Origin: a virus
Virus record (IMG/VR): IMGVR_UViG_3300039159_000058
Span: 1 to 52,482 of that record
Strand: one strand, 5' to 3'
Length of the DNA stretch: 52,482 bases
This document shows, piece by piece, positions 1 through 8,139 of this stretch (positions are counted from its first letter, which is position 1; every line of letters begins with the position of its first letter). A model generated the notes under the pieces. That model was not told where the DNA came from. It made no database searches and saw nothing but the letters and a program-made list of their open reading frames with translations. The translations under genes and the position numbers were made by a program.

Positions 1-81
1 CACCAAATCCACCGAGCCCACCAAATCCACCAAGCCCACCAAATCCACCAAGCCCACCAAATCCACCAAGCCCACCAAACC
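1..81. repeat. 9-bp tandem repeat at left window end
   Basis: Nine consecutive 9-mers begin with CACC. They mostly alternate CACCAAATC and CACCAAGCC, so the larger unit is 18 bp; unit 2 has a G substitution and the last unit is CACCAAACC. The period is a multiple of three. The - strand reads Gly-Leu-Val/Asp-Leu-Val without stops, in register with the partial - strand gene at the other window end if the genome is circular. It lies upstream of the first + strand gene, in the presumed divergent region. Confidence 0.95.
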
Positions 82-91
82 ATTAAATTTT

Positions 92-127
92 TGTTAGCTA
101 CTAATTTCTGTTAGTATGTATACATAC
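92..127 (+). promoter_or_regulatory. Promoter/operator-like element (TGTTAGCTA + GTTAGTATGTATAC)
   Basis: TGTTAGCTA is at 92-100 and GTTAGTATGTATAC at 110-123. Both are members of two short sequence families that recur in nearly all intergenic gaps of the window. The element lies just upstream of the leftmost + strand gene, so it probably controls the packaging/head operon. No good -35 box is visible, so it may be an activator or repressor site rather than a simple sigma70 promoter. Confidence 0.55.
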
Positions 128-166
128 AAAAGTGCTAAAAAGCTCAAAAATTTGGAGATTTTTCGT

Positions 167-358
167 ATGTCATTACCCAGAGAGTTGATTTATCCCGGCA
201 AACACGGCGTACTTACACGACGTAATATCTTTTTGCCTGTCACATTGGTCGAAGAACTCAAGCTTATTGCGGGTAAGTCCCGGATTTCATACGCCGAGCT
301 CGTGCGCCAAGTGCTGCTCAAGCATGTCAAACAGAGTAAAAACCGAGAGAACCGGTAA
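167..358 (+). CDS. Small ribbon-helix-helix type DNA-binding protein
   Basis: This predicts a 63-residue basic protein. A short strand (RNIFLPVTL, about residues 20-28) is followed by two helices (EELKLIAGKSRIS and YAELVRQVLLKHV), the layout of Arc/CopG ribbon-helix-helix repressors, which bind DNA as dimers. An upstream in-frame ATG at 116 lies inside the GTTAGTATGTATAC regulatory element and has no Shine-Dalgarno sequence. The ATG at 167 has GGAG nine bases upstream, so it is taken as the start. It sits two bases before the small terminase gene and is first in the head operon. It could be a regulator of the dispersed operator-like repeats; that role is inference. The fold assignment is by pattern only. 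Confidence 0.6.
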   Translation: MSLPRELIYPGKHGVLTRRNIFLPVTLVEELKLIAGKSRISYAELVRQVLLKHVKQSKNRENR

Positions 359-360
359 AT

Positions 361-885
361 ATGGACCTCGATGAGTTCTTAAAGCCTCTAGACCCCACAA
401 CGGCGGACATCCCCGAAGAGCTTGTGTGGCACATCGCAGCTGGACTTGAGGACGCAAACGATATTGCGCGTCGTTTTGGCTACACCGGAGCTAACTGGAA
501 GCGTTTGAAGAACCACGGCCCCTTTAAGCTCGCAGTAGAGACTCTTCGGGCCGAGTTTGACACCTCGGGGTTTACGTTTAAGCAAAAAATGCGCTTAATG
601 GCGGGGGATTTGGCTGAGCGCGTGTTTATGTCGGCAAAAACCCAAGAGGCTACGGTCGGTCAGGTGATAGAAATATTTAAAACCTTCGCCAAACTAGCTG
701 ATTTAGAGCCCAAGGTCGATAAGTCTGTGGCGGTGGACGCGGGGACTAAGTTTTCTGTGTCGATAAACCTTGGAGGCCAGGGCAGCCCGGCAACAACGAT
801 AGATATCACGCCACAACTGCTCCAGGCGGAGCCCACAGACCCCACAGACATAGAAGAAAACGAAAACACGGGGGACAAGGTATGA
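361..885 (+). CDS. terS: Putative terminase small subunit
   Basis: This is a 174-residue protein immediately upstream of the large terminase, its stop overlapping the TerL start (ATGA, 4 bp). Residues about 25-60 (LEDANDIARRFGYTGANWKRL) look like a helix-turn-helix for recognising the packaging site. The middle part is helical and the C-terminal 40 residues are Thr/Pro/Glu/Asp-rich and probably disordered. Small terminases choose viral DNA and present it to the motor; they diverge strongly, so the call rests mainly on size, HTH and position. No alternative role is suggested by the neighbours. Confidence 0.65.
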   Translation: MDLDEFLKPLDPTTADIPEELVWHIAAGLEDANDIARRFGYTGANWKRLKNHGPFKLAVETLRAEFDTSGFTFKQKMRLMAGDLAERVFMSAKTQEATVGQVIEIFKTFAKLADLEPKVDKSVAVDAGTKFSVSINLGGQGSPATTIDITPQLLQAEPTDPTDIEENENTGDKV

Positions 886-2282
886 ACGATGTGCAATATA
901 CCCCTCCGGAGTCTTTAATACCTTATTTGAAGTCAGATTCGTTTATAAATCTTATCGTGGGCCCCGTGGGCTCGGGCAAAACGACAGCCTCGATTATGAA
1001 GATTGTCTACGAGTCTAGGCGAGTCAAGGCGTGCACCGATGGCGTTAGGCGCTCCAGAGCAATTGTTGTGCGAAATACGTCTCAAGTTTTGCGAGACACC
1101 ACAATTCCCGATTTTATGAGCTGGCTACCAGATGGCATCGCTGGCGTGTATCAAAAGTCGGAGTACAAGTTTCGGTTAAGTTTTGACGATGTTGAGTGCG
1201 AAGTTTTGTTCCGAGGCTTAGATGATTCTAACGACGTGAGGCGTTTACTGTCCCTACAAGCGACTTTCGGTATTTTTGACGAGTATCGTGAGATTAATCA
1301 AGACATCTTTAACGCACTCCAAGGACGTATCGGTCGCTACCCCAGCAAAGCCATGAACGGCGTTGGGGCGTGTGATGACAAGGGGAACCAAATCGATAAG
1401 ATTTGGGGCGCAACTAACCCCCCGGATATGGGGACCTTTTGGGAAGAGTACCTCTCGGATCCACCGGCCAACGCACAAATCTTTTTCCAGCCCTCGGGGC
1501 TCTCGGCTCAGGCGGATTGGGCGCAGTACCTCAAGGATGATTATTACGAGAACTTGATCCTTGGCAAATCCGAAGACTGGATCGATGTATACGTGCATGC
1601 CAAGTTCGGTAAGAGCCTAAGCGGACAGCCAGTCTTTAGGGCGTTTGATGCCGATGTGCACGTAGCCAAGGGGCCACTAAACCACATAAAAGCTGCAACC
1701 TATCCGCTCATAATCGGCCATGACTTTGGGCTAACACCGGCTTGCACGATTAGCCAGATGGACCCCTTTGGTCGATTTATCACTTTAGCCGAGCTCACCT
1801 CAGAGGGCATGGGAGAGCTTAGATTTGTTAGAGAAAAACTCAAGCCCTTGCTCTCGCAAAGGTTCGCGGGTATGCCTGTCTTAGTGGTCGGAGATCCCGC
1901 GGGACAGCAACGCGCACAGACCGATGAGCGCTCAGTCTTTGACATCTTACGCCAAGAAGGCTTCAGAGTAATCGCAGCCAAGACCAACTCCATATCGGCC
2001 CGTATAAACGCCGTGGACAGCTGGCTCACACGTATGGCAGATGGTAAACCAGCGATGCTAATCGACCCCTCGTGTCGCTCGTTAATTAACGCACTGCGGG
2101 GTAACTATCGATACAAAATACGCACCAACGGCGAGGCTGACGACAAGCCTGAGAAAAACTACGCCTCACACCTAGCCGATTCCTTTCAGTACGCGTGCCT
2201 ACATGCTGACGTTAACGTGACGGGCGATTTGTTAGCCCAAAAAGTTAGACCCGTACAAAAAATTAAATATCTCTGGAGTTAA
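882..2282 (+). CDS. terL: Terminase large subunit (packaging ATPase-nuclease)
   Basis: This is the packaging motor that pumps DNA into the procapsid and cuts it. Walker A is GPVGSGKT (residues 27-34); the Walker B-like stretch FGIFDEYRE is near residue 130. The C-terminal RNase H-like nuclease shows three acidic clusters: GHDFG near residue 280, VVGDPAG near 325 and SHLADSFQ near 435. At 466 residues it is within the usual range. It overlaps the small terminase by 4 bp and is separated from the portal by a 42-bp gap with two GTTAGTA motifs. All expected catalytic acids are visible, so the protein looks functional. Confidence 0.95.
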   Translation: MNDVQYTPPESLIPYLKSDSFINLIVGPVGSGKTTASIMKIVYESRRVKACTDGVRRSRAIVVRNTSQVLRDTTIPDFMSWLPDGIAGVYQKSEYKFRLSFDDVECEVLFRGLDDSNDVRRLLSLQATFGIFDEYREINQDIFNALQGRIGRYPSKAMNGVGACDDKGNQIDKIWGATNPPDMGTFWEEYLSDPPANAQIFFQPSGLSAQADWAQYLKDDYYENLILGKSEDWIDVYVHAKFGKSLSGQPVFRAFDADVHVAKGPLNHIKAATYPLIIGHDFGLTPACTISQMDPFGRFITLAELTSEGMGELRFVREKLKPLLSQRFAGMPVLVVGDPAGQQRAQTDERSVFDILRQEGFRVIAAKTNSISARINAVDSWLTRMADGKPAMLIDPSCRSLINALRGNYRYKIRTNGEADDKPEKNYASHLADSFQYACLHADVNVTGDLLAQKVRPVQKIKYLWS

Positions 2283-2285
2283 TAT

Positions 2286-2317
2286 GTTAGTATCTGTAAA
2301 TTACGTTAGTAACTATG
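2286..2317 (+). promoter_or_regulatory. Paired GTTAGTA motifs between terL and portal
   Basis: GTTAGTATC begins at 2286 and GTTAGTAACTATG at 2305, 19 bp apart on the same face of the helix to within two turns. They match the GTTAGTA family found in other gaps. This may be a weak internal promoter or operator for the portal gene; no TAGCTAACA partner is present here. Confidence 0.4.
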
Positions 2318-2324
2318 AGACCGC

Positions 2325-4457
2325 ATGCAGGGTATAAACATAACCTCATCAAGCGCACCCGGGTCAAAAATGATCGGCGGGCTTGTCGCTGTCAAATCTA
2401 ACAGTCAGTTACGCGCCGAGCAGCGCGCCCAAGCACAAGCGTTAAACGCAGACCCCGTTGTTCAAAACTTAACGACCTATATTCGCGGTAAATGGATGAT
2501 GGCGCGAATGGCCAAGATGACTTGGGTCGAAGAGCGTATGTACAAATCCGTGCGCGCCCGTCGAGGCGAGTACGACCCCTCGTTACTGGCTCAGATCGCG
2601 GAGCAAGGCGGGACTCAGATCTACATGTACCTCACCTCAAATAAGTGCCGAGCAGCCTCGAGTTGGCTGCGTGACGTGCTCCTGGGGAATAACCAAGATA
2701 AGCCCTGGACAATTGAGCCAAACCCGGTCCCAGATATGCAGCCCACGGTGTTAGCCGGGCTCGTTGAGCGGGCACAAGAGCAGCTCCTACAGGCGCTATC
2801 GAGTGGGGCTAACCCCACCAAAGAAGAGACCAAACAACTACTCCTATCGCTCAAAGATGAGGCCACGCGCCAGCAACGAACAATTGCCGAGCACACCATC
2901 GAGCGCATGGAAAAAAAGATGGAATCCCAGATGCTTGACGGGGGTTGGTCGCGAGCGTTTACGCAGTTTATTGACGACTTAACGACATTCCCCTCAGCGA
3001 TATTAAAAGGGCCTGTGGTCAGAAAACGTCAGGCACTAAAGTGGATAGCTAACCCCGAGGACCCCACGGACTACGTACTAGACACCCAAGAGCAACTAAA
3101 GCTTGAGTGGGAGCGCGTAGATCCCTTTATGGTCTATCCAGCCCCTGATGCCTCCGATATCGATGAGGGCGCGTTTATTGAGCGCCATCAAATGGCTCGC
3201 TCCGATTTACTGGCCTTGGTCGGTGTTGACGGGTACTCAGAGCCCGCGATTCGACAGGTACTAGAGGAATATGGTCGCGGGGGCTTACGAGAGTGGATAT
3301 ACGCGGACGCAGCCAAACTCTCAGCCGAGGGCAAAAACACGATTGGGGCTCAAACAAACCCGTCAGAGTTAATTGACGCGTTGCAGTTTTGGGGCTCAGT
3401 GCAAGGCAGCTTGCTAATCGAGTGGGGGCTTACGGAGCAAGAAATACCCGACCCCACCAAAGAATACCCCATAGAAGCTTGGCTCATAGGCACATGGATT
3501 ATTAAGGCCGTAGTTAACCCCGACCCACTGGGTAGAAAACCGTACTACAAAGCATCTTGGGAGGAAATTCCTGGCGTGTTTTGGGGTAACTCAGTAGCCG
3601 ATTTGGCCCGTGACACACAAAACGTTTGTAACGCAGCCGCTCGGGCTCTAGTTAACAACATGGCCTTGGCCAGTGGACCACAAGTGGTCTACAACATAGA
3701 TCGATTGCCACAGGGCGAGAACATCACACAGCTCTTTCCGTGGAAAGTCTGGCAAGTAACCTCAGACCCGATGAATGGCGGGGCGCGTCCGATAGACTTT
3801 TACCAACCCACCAGTATGGCTCAAGAGCTCATGGCAATCTATGAGCGCTTCTCGACTTTGGCCGATGAGTACACGGGCATTCCACGCTACATGATGGGCG
3901 GTCAAGCTCCTGGAGGCGCGGGCAGAACAGCCTCGGGCATGTCCATGATGATGAATAACGCGGGTAAAAACATCAAACAAGTTATTGCAAACATTGATGA
4001 ACGCGTGCTGTCTCCATCGGTGGCTCGGTTGTATTACATGAACATGCGCTACGGCGATGACAAAGAGCTCAAGGGCGACATTAACGTAGTGGCCCGAGGC
4101 GTGTCAGGGTTGTTGGCCAAGGAAGCTGCGCAGATGCGACGCAATGAGTTCTTACAAGTCGCCCTAAGTAGTCCTGTGGCGCAGCAAATCATTGGCCCTG
4201 AGGGCATTGCGTACCTATTGCGTCAAATGGCCTCAACGCTTGAGATGAACCCTGATGACTTGGTGCCCACAGATGATGTGGTTAAGGCACGAATAATGAA
4301 GATGCAGCAAGAGCAGATGATGGCAGCGCAGGGAGCACCGGGAGCACCGGGTGGCCAAGGCCCTCAAATGCAAGCCCCAGCAGACCCTAGCGCTCAATTG
4401 CCGGGCGGTGCGCCCGTTGTAAATATGATGCCAAGCAATGGACAAGCGGTTAAATAG
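2325..4457 (+). CDS. Portal protein
   Basis: This 710-residue protein follows terL and precedes scaffold and capsid, the usual position of the portal, the dodecameric ring through which DNA enters and leaves. Typical features are the conserved segment GNSVADLARDTQNVCNAAARALVNN around residue 425, the ARPIDFYQP segment, and EYTGIPRYMMGG followed by GRTASGMSMMMN near residue 530. The C-terminal 60 residues are Gln/Met/Ala/Pro/Gly-rich, as in many podovirus portals. The start has only a weak GAG Shine-Dalgarno; an ATG 15 codons later is an alternative. Confidence 0.88.
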   Translation: MQGINITSSSAPGSKMIGGLVAVKSNSQLRAEQRAQAQALNADPVVQNLTTYIRGKWMMARMAKMTWVEERMYKSVRARRGEYDPSLLAQIAEQGGTQIYMYLTSNKCRAASSWLRDVLLGNNQDKPWTIEPNPVPDMQPTVLAGLVERAQEQLLQALSSGANPTKEETKQLLLSLKDEATRQQRTIAEHTIERMEKKMESQMLDGGWSRAFTQFIDDLTTFPSAILKGPVVRKRQALKWIANPEDPTDYVLDTQEQLKLEWERVDPFMVYPAPDASDIDEGAFIERHQMARSDLLALVGVDGYSEPAIRQVLEEYGRGGLREWIYADAAKLSAEGKNTIGAQTNPSELIDALQFWGSVQGSLLIEWGLTEQEIPDPTKEYPIEAWLIGTWIIKAVVNPDPLGRKPYYKASWEEIPGVFWGNSVADLARDTQNVCNAAARALVNNMALASGPQVVYNIDRLPQGENITQLFPWKVWQVTSDPMNGGARPIDFYQPTSMAQELMAIYERFSTLADEYTGIPRYMMGGQAPGGAGRTASGMSMMMNNAGKNIKQVIANIDERVLSPSVARLYYMNMRYGDDKELKGDINVVARGVSGLLAKEAAQMRRNEFLQVALSSPVAQQIIGPEGIAYLLRQMASTLEMNPDDLVPTDDVVKARIMKMQQEQMMAAQGAPGAPGGQGPQMQAPADPSAQLPGGAPVVNMMPSNGQAVK

Positions 4458-4463
4458 GCTATT

Positions 4464-4535
4464 TGTTAGCTAGTAATTGTATTTGTTAGTATGTAATATG
4501 GTAAATTAGTGTATATACGCATAGTAACTTACTAA
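4464..4535 (+). promoter_or_regulatory. Promoter/operator-like region before the capsid cluster
   Basis: The 90-bp gap after the portal contains TGTTAGCTA (4464-4472) and GTTAGTATG (from 4485), followed by an AT-rich stretch with GTATATACGC and a CTTACTAAAC that is an inverted GTTAGTA-like copy. It would drive the small proteins, scaffold and capsid at higher level than the upstream genes. The motif pair has the same order as the one at 92-127. Confidence 0.5.
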
Positions 4536-4547
4536 ACGGAGGCCAAA

Positions 4548-4742
4548 ATGGCTGATATTTTTAACACACTTAAACGTGGCAACAAAGAATTAGCGCAAGA
4601 ATCCGCTAAAACAGACGGCTTATGTAAGGGTGGTTCACCAGGCGTGAGTGGCGGCAATACATCGACATTTGGCACTTTAAAGGGCCATGCAGGTGGTGAG
4701 TATAAGCAAGAGTGCGCCAAAGTAGACGGAATGTGTAAATAA
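4548..4742 (+). CDS. Small protein with duplicated Cys motif, unknown
   Basis: This 64-residue protein has a strong Shine-Dalgarno (GGAGG) and a dedicated upstream promoter-like gap. It contains an internal duplication: ESAKTDGLCKGG near residues 18-29 and ECAKVDGMCK at the C-terminus, giving three cysteines in a very small glycine-rich chain. No family is recognised. Its position between portal and scaffold suggests a virion or head-assembly accessory. The two conserved Cys-Lys motifs could bind metal or form a disulfide; that is inference. Confidence 0.6.
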   Translation: MADIFNTLKRGNKELAQESAKTDGLCKGGSPGVSGGNTSTFGTLKGHAGGEYKQECAKVDGMCK

Positions 4743-4745
4743 ATA

Positions 4746-4976
4746 ATGATTCGAGTAGACGATCGTGTTGCTCGCGCCTTAGCACAACTGCGTAATCCAG
4801 AGATGGCTCCATTTACGGAGTATCTAAAGAACCAGAGGCTAGAGAAGCTTGAGCAACTAACTACGGCTACTTCGGAACAACAAATTTACCGCCTCCAAGG
4901 AGAAGCGGGATTAATCAAGGAACTTCTTGCATTAATCACAGGGGCAGAAGCCCTACTCCTGAAACTTAAAAAGTAG
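4746..4976 (+). CDS. Small helical head-region protein, unknown
   Basis: This 76-residue protein is predicted to be almost wholly alpha-helical. The C-terminal half (about residues 30-75) has a leucine-rich heptad-like pattern that should form a coiled coil, with RLQGEAGLIKELLALI in its centre. It starts three bases after the previous stop. Small coiled-coil proteins at this place between portal and scaffold occur in many podovirus genomes, but no function is assigned here. A downstream inverted repeat (TCCGC/GCGGA near 5010) precedes the scaffold gene. Confidence 0.6.
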   Translation: MIRVDDRVARALAQLRNPEMAPFTEYLKNQRLEKLEQLTTATSEQQIYRLQGEAGLIKELLALITGAEALLLKLKK

Positions 4977-5049
4977 TAGCACACCGAGCATCACGAGTGC
5001 ATAGTCCGCTTAAAGCGCGGAGTCGGAGCTAACTATCGGAGATATAGAG

Positions 5050-6045
5050 ATGGCTAATTTACCAGCAGCGGTGCAAGCCCAAATTGATGAGGCAGATCGT
5101 ATTGTGAGTTTGTTAAACACAGACCCACAACCCCCTGAGCAACAAAGCATCGACACACAGGCAGAGCAAGCTCAGCTTCAAAGTAAGCCAGAGGAGCAGA
5201 TAGCACAGCAGCAAAGTTTGGAAGAGATCCCCACGCTCGAGCAAAAGGATACCAAACGACAAGGTAAAAATACCTCAGATTCTGAGGAGACATGGGAGCA
5301 ACGCTACCGGTCTTTAAACGGAATGTATAACGCGGACATGCCAAGGCTTCAAGCCCAGGTAAAGGAGATGACCTCACAAGTTCAGATCCTCATGTCGGAG
5401 TTAGAACAGGAGCGTAATAAACCTGTAGAGAGTAAGCCCGTATCGAATATCACCGATGAGGACCGTGAAACTTTTGGTCCGGATCTTGTAGAGCTAATTG
5501 AACGTGCAGCAGAGGGGAAAGTCGCAACTTTAAGGGACCGCGAAAAAACTCTCATAGCGCAGATTGAGGCTTTTGAGAAACGGCTAGGCATGGTAACTGA
5601 ACGGCAAGTCGAATCTGAGCGGGATCGGTTCATAAACGGACTGAACTCATTAGCCCCGAACTGGGAAGCGTTAAACGTGGACCAAGGTTTTATGTCGTGG
5701 CTCTCAGAGATTGATCCAATTTATGGGGTGTCTCGTCAAGCGGCTTTAAACACTGCTTACGAAGCCTCAGACGCAAACCGAGTGGCACAAATTTTTAACA
5801 TCTACTCCGGCATGCGGGCCCCAGTTGCGCAGCAAAGAAACAACCAAGAGCTTAAACGTCAGATAGCGCCGAGCACTTCACGTGGATCAGCGGCTCCGAT
5901 TGAGCAGAACAATACAAAGATTTTTTCCTCACGGGAAATTGAACAGTTCTACAACGATTGGCGACGCGGAGACATCACAGAGGACGAGGCGGCTCGTATT
6001 GAACGCGAAATTAATGCTGCTGCTGCGGAGGGACGTATCCGCTAG
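5050..6045 (+). CDS. Putative capsid scaffolding protein
   Basis: This is a 331-residue, strongly Gln/Glu-rich protein just upstream of the major capsid gene, the classical place for a scaffold. Residues about 25-75 are low-complexity Gln/Glu. Residues about 85-195 form a long coiled coil (ERYRSLNG..., QVKEMTSQVQILMSELEQER). The C-terminal end is a short charged helix (EDEAARIEREINAAAAEG), as expected for the capsid-binding helix. Scaffolds template procapsid assembly and are then lost. GGAG lies eight bases upstream of the ATG. Confidence 0.75.
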   Translation: MANLPAAVQAQIDEADRIVSLLNTDPQPPEQQSIDTQAEQAQLQSKPEEQIAQQQSLEEIPTLEQKDTKRQGKNTSDSEETWEQRYRSLNGMYNADMPRLQAQVKEMTSQVQILMSELEQERNKPVESKPVSNITDEDRETFGPDLVELIERAAEGKVATLRDREKTLIAQIEAFEKRLGMVTERQVESERDRFINGLNSLAPNWEALNVDQGFMSWLSEIDPIYGVSRQAALNTAYEASDANRVAQIFNIYSGMRAPVAQQRNNQELKRQIAPSTSRGSAAPIEQNNTKIFSSREIEQFYNDWRRGDITEDEAARIEREINAAAAEGRIR

Positions 6046-6101
6046 TAACAAACCCAATGTGGTAGTGGCGAATCTTTTATCTTAAACCTAAAGGAGACGT
6101 C

Positions 6102-7106
6102 ATGTCTAACATTACCCCAGCTCAGACTTACCCAGTAAACCCCGGTGGCTTTAACACTCCCGGTGGCTTAGTACCCTACTCAGGTGCCCCATATTCAGGC
6201 ACTTTTATTCCTGCACTTTGGTCAGGCAAATTAGCGCAAAAGTTCTACGCCGCTACCGTTTTTGGTGAAATTGCAAATACCGACTATCAAGGCGATATCG
6301 CGGGCATGGGCGACACAGTCATCATCAACACCATTCCTACTATCACCGTTAGTGATTACAAGATTGGTCAAAACCTTAACTACGAAACCCCACCCGGTTC
6401 AACCATTCAAATGGTTATCGATCAGGGTAAGTACTTTGGTGTGAACGTTAACAGCGTATTTGAGCTCCAGGCAAAACCACGTTTGATGGACATATTCACA
6501 AACGACGCCTCAATGCAGATGAAAATTAAGATTGATTCTGACATCTTGCGCGGCACTTTTAACAAAGGCGCAGCGTACAACCAAGGCTCTAGCGCGGGTA
6601 AGATTTCAGGCACTTTTAACTTAGGCACCGATTTAGCACCAGTTGCTTTGTCAGCATCTAACATCCTGCAAACCATTACAGCGCTTAGTTCTGTACTCGA
6701 TGAGGCTAACGTTCCCGAAACGGATCGTTGGTTAGTACTCACGCCTACAGAGCGTCAAGTTCTTATGCAATCTAACTTAGCACAAGCACAGTTCATGGGC
6801 GACGCATCGAGCATCTTGCGTAACGGCAGAATTGGTGTCATCGATCGTTTCACGGTTTATGTCTCTAACTTGTTACCCCGTGCTGAGGCAGGTAAAGACT
6901 GGTACGGCGCAGCTTCTGCCGGAACCGTTAAGCGTCACGCTATGGTTGCAGGTCATCGTTCAGGCATCACGTTTGCTTCGCAAATCGCCAAAGTCGAGAC
7001 CTTACAAAACCCTAACGACTTCGGTACGTTAGTTCGTGGCCTAAATGTCTTTGGCTATCAAGTTGTGCAAAAAGACGCGTTGGCTTGTTGCCTCGTAGCT
7101 GACTAA
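6102..7106 (+). CDS. Major capsid protein
   Basis: This 334-residue protein follows the scaffold, has a near-perfect Shine-Dalgarno (AAGGAG) and is followed by a strong hairpin, as expected for the most abundant virion protein. The sequence fits the HK97-like coat family of podoviruses: an N-terminal arm rich in Pro/Gly, then FIPALWSGKLAQKFY, GDTVIINTIPTITVSDY, and a C-terminal GHRSGITFASQIAKVE followed by LVRGLNVFGYQVV. The codon usage is smooth, with many GGC, GGT and AAC codons. No cleavage protease is seen nearby, in line with scaffold-based assembly. Confidence 0.9.
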   Translation: MSNITPAQTYPVNPGGFNTPGGLVPYSGAPYSGTFIPALWSGKLAQKFYAATVFGEIANTDYQGDIAGMGDTVIINTIPTITVSDYKIGQNLNYETPPGSTIQMVIDQGKYFGVNVNSVFELQAKPRLMDIFTNDASMQMKIKIDSDILRGTFNKGAAYNQGSSAGKISGTFNLGTDLAPVALSASNILQTITALSSVLDEANVPETDRWLVLTPTERQVLMQSNLAQAQFMGDASSILRNGRIGVIDRFTVYVSNLLPRAEAGKDWYGAASAGTVKRHAMVAGHRSGITFASQIAKVETLQNPNDFGTLVRGLNVFGYQVVQKDALACCLVAD

Positions 7107-7118
7107 GTAGTCTTCATG

Positions 7119-7144
7119 GGTGGGGACTAATCCTAGTCCCCACC
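7119..7144 (+). terminator. Perfect hairpin after the capsid gene
   Basis: An 11-bp perfect stem (GGTGGGGACTA at 7119-7129 and its complement at 7134-7144) encloses a 4-base loop. It begins 12 bp after the capsid stop. There is no uridine run after it, so it may be an attenuator or an mRNA-stabilising/processing structure that raises capsid over downstream expression rather than a full terminator. Confidence 0.8.
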
Positions 7145-7165
7145 GTTACTTCTTGGAGCATGAGC

Positions 7166-7453
7166 ATGACAAAGAAGAAATTAAAAGTGGCAGATAAAAA
7201 CTGTTTTATGACATCGGACGACGAGTCTGACGATCAAAAAAATATGTCCATGTTAGTAAGCGTGGGTTTTACACCGCTGCAAGTAGAAGCTATGATTGCT
7301 GTTGTCAGTAACACAGCACCACCGTCGCTTATGGTTAGCTGCGGGTTTTGGCCCGCCATCGCGGAAAAATTTAGTGATTACGACAAACTCACCAGCGACG
7401 ACTTAACGCGCGCAGGGTTCTCACAGGCGCAAGTTCAGGCCATAGCTATATGA
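7166..7453 (+). CDS. Small head-completion region protein, unknown
   Basis: This 95-residue acidic protein has an N-terminal basic patch (MTKKKLKV) and an Asp/Ser-rich segment. It carries two related VGFTPLQVEAMI and AGFSQAQVQAI segments, which suggests a pair of small helical hairpins. Two ATGs are close together; GGAG ends seven bases before the ATG at 7166 but only one base before that at 7160, so 7166 is chosen. Its stop overlaps the next gene by 4 bp. Position suggests a capsid-vertex or head-tail role, but no family is recognised. Confidence 0.55.
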   Translation: MTKKKLKVADKNCFMTSDDESDDQKNMSMLVSVGFTPLQVEAMIAVVSNTAPPSLMVSCGFWPAIAEKFSDYDKLTSDDLTRAGFSQAQVQAIAI

Positions 7454-8139
7454 ATTTAGTAATGGCCAAGAGCATTATTGACCGAGCCGCTATTCAGCTA
7501 ACGGACTTACAGTCCATTCGTTGGACGCGCGCGGAGTTGCTCGATTGGGTCAGTGACGCTCAGAGTCAGATCGCAGTGTTGGCGCCCTCGGCCACTAGCA
7601 CTGTAGACGTAGTTGAGCTAGATACAGGCACACGACAATCGTTGCCCGAAAAAGCATGGATGCTCTTAGCCGTGTATCGCAACATTGTGTTGGGTGTTGA
7701 TTTCAGAGAACAGCCCGGACGCGCAGTGCAGCTCGTGTCTCGAAGCGTTTTGGATCGTTTTGACCCAAATTGGCACAACTCCAAGCCTAGCGCGCAGACG
7801 ATTAACTACCTGTACGACGTGCAAGAACCTAGAACTTTTTGGGTATACCCCCCAAGTAATGGGCGAGGAATGTTAGAGCTGTCTTACTCAGTAGATCCAG
7901 ACGCACTAAAGCTCGAGACGCAGACATTAACTGTGCAATCTGTGTATCACCCAGCAGTGCTTGATTACGTTTTATTTAGAGCATGTAGTAAAGATGCCGA
8001 GTACGCGCCCGGGCTGCAATTGGCGCAAGGATATATGACATCTTTCATGAACAGCGTAGCGGGTAAAACGGCTATGGAAGATAAAAATACGCCTGTGCTT
8101 ATTAACCAGCAAAATCAAACACGCGGGGTGGGTTCTTGA
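7450..8139 (+). CDS. Head-tail adaptor-like protein
   Basis: This 229-residue protein lies between capsid and fibre genes. It has an N-terminal helical domain (IIDRAAIQLTDL, WTRAELLDWVSDAQSQI) and a segment with Trp/Pro motifs (FDPNWHNSKPSAQTINYLYDVQEPRTFWVYPP near residues 100-137), followed by a helical end. This is the pattern of the podovirus head-tail adaptor group often listed as DUF6682-like; it would sit under the portal ring. An alternative start at 7462 (MAKSI) is possible. The family assignment is from memory of its motif pattern, not a search. Confidence 0.6.
   Translation: MNLVMAKSIIDRAAIQLTDLQSIRWTRAELLDWVSDAQSQIAVLAPSATSTVDVVELDTGTRQSLPEKAWMLLAVYRNIVLGVDFREQPGRAVQLVSRSVLDRFDPNWHNSKPSAQTINYLYDVQEPRTFWVYPPSNGRGMLELSYSVDPDALKLETQTLTVQSVYHPAVLDYVLFRACSKDAEYAPGLQLAQGYMTSFMNSVAGKTAMEDKNTPVLINQQNQTRGVGS

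Noticed and set aside
1-81. Short regular repeat possibly a CRISPR array
   Set aside because: The units are 9 bp and contiguous, with no spacers, and no cas1/cas2 genes are present.
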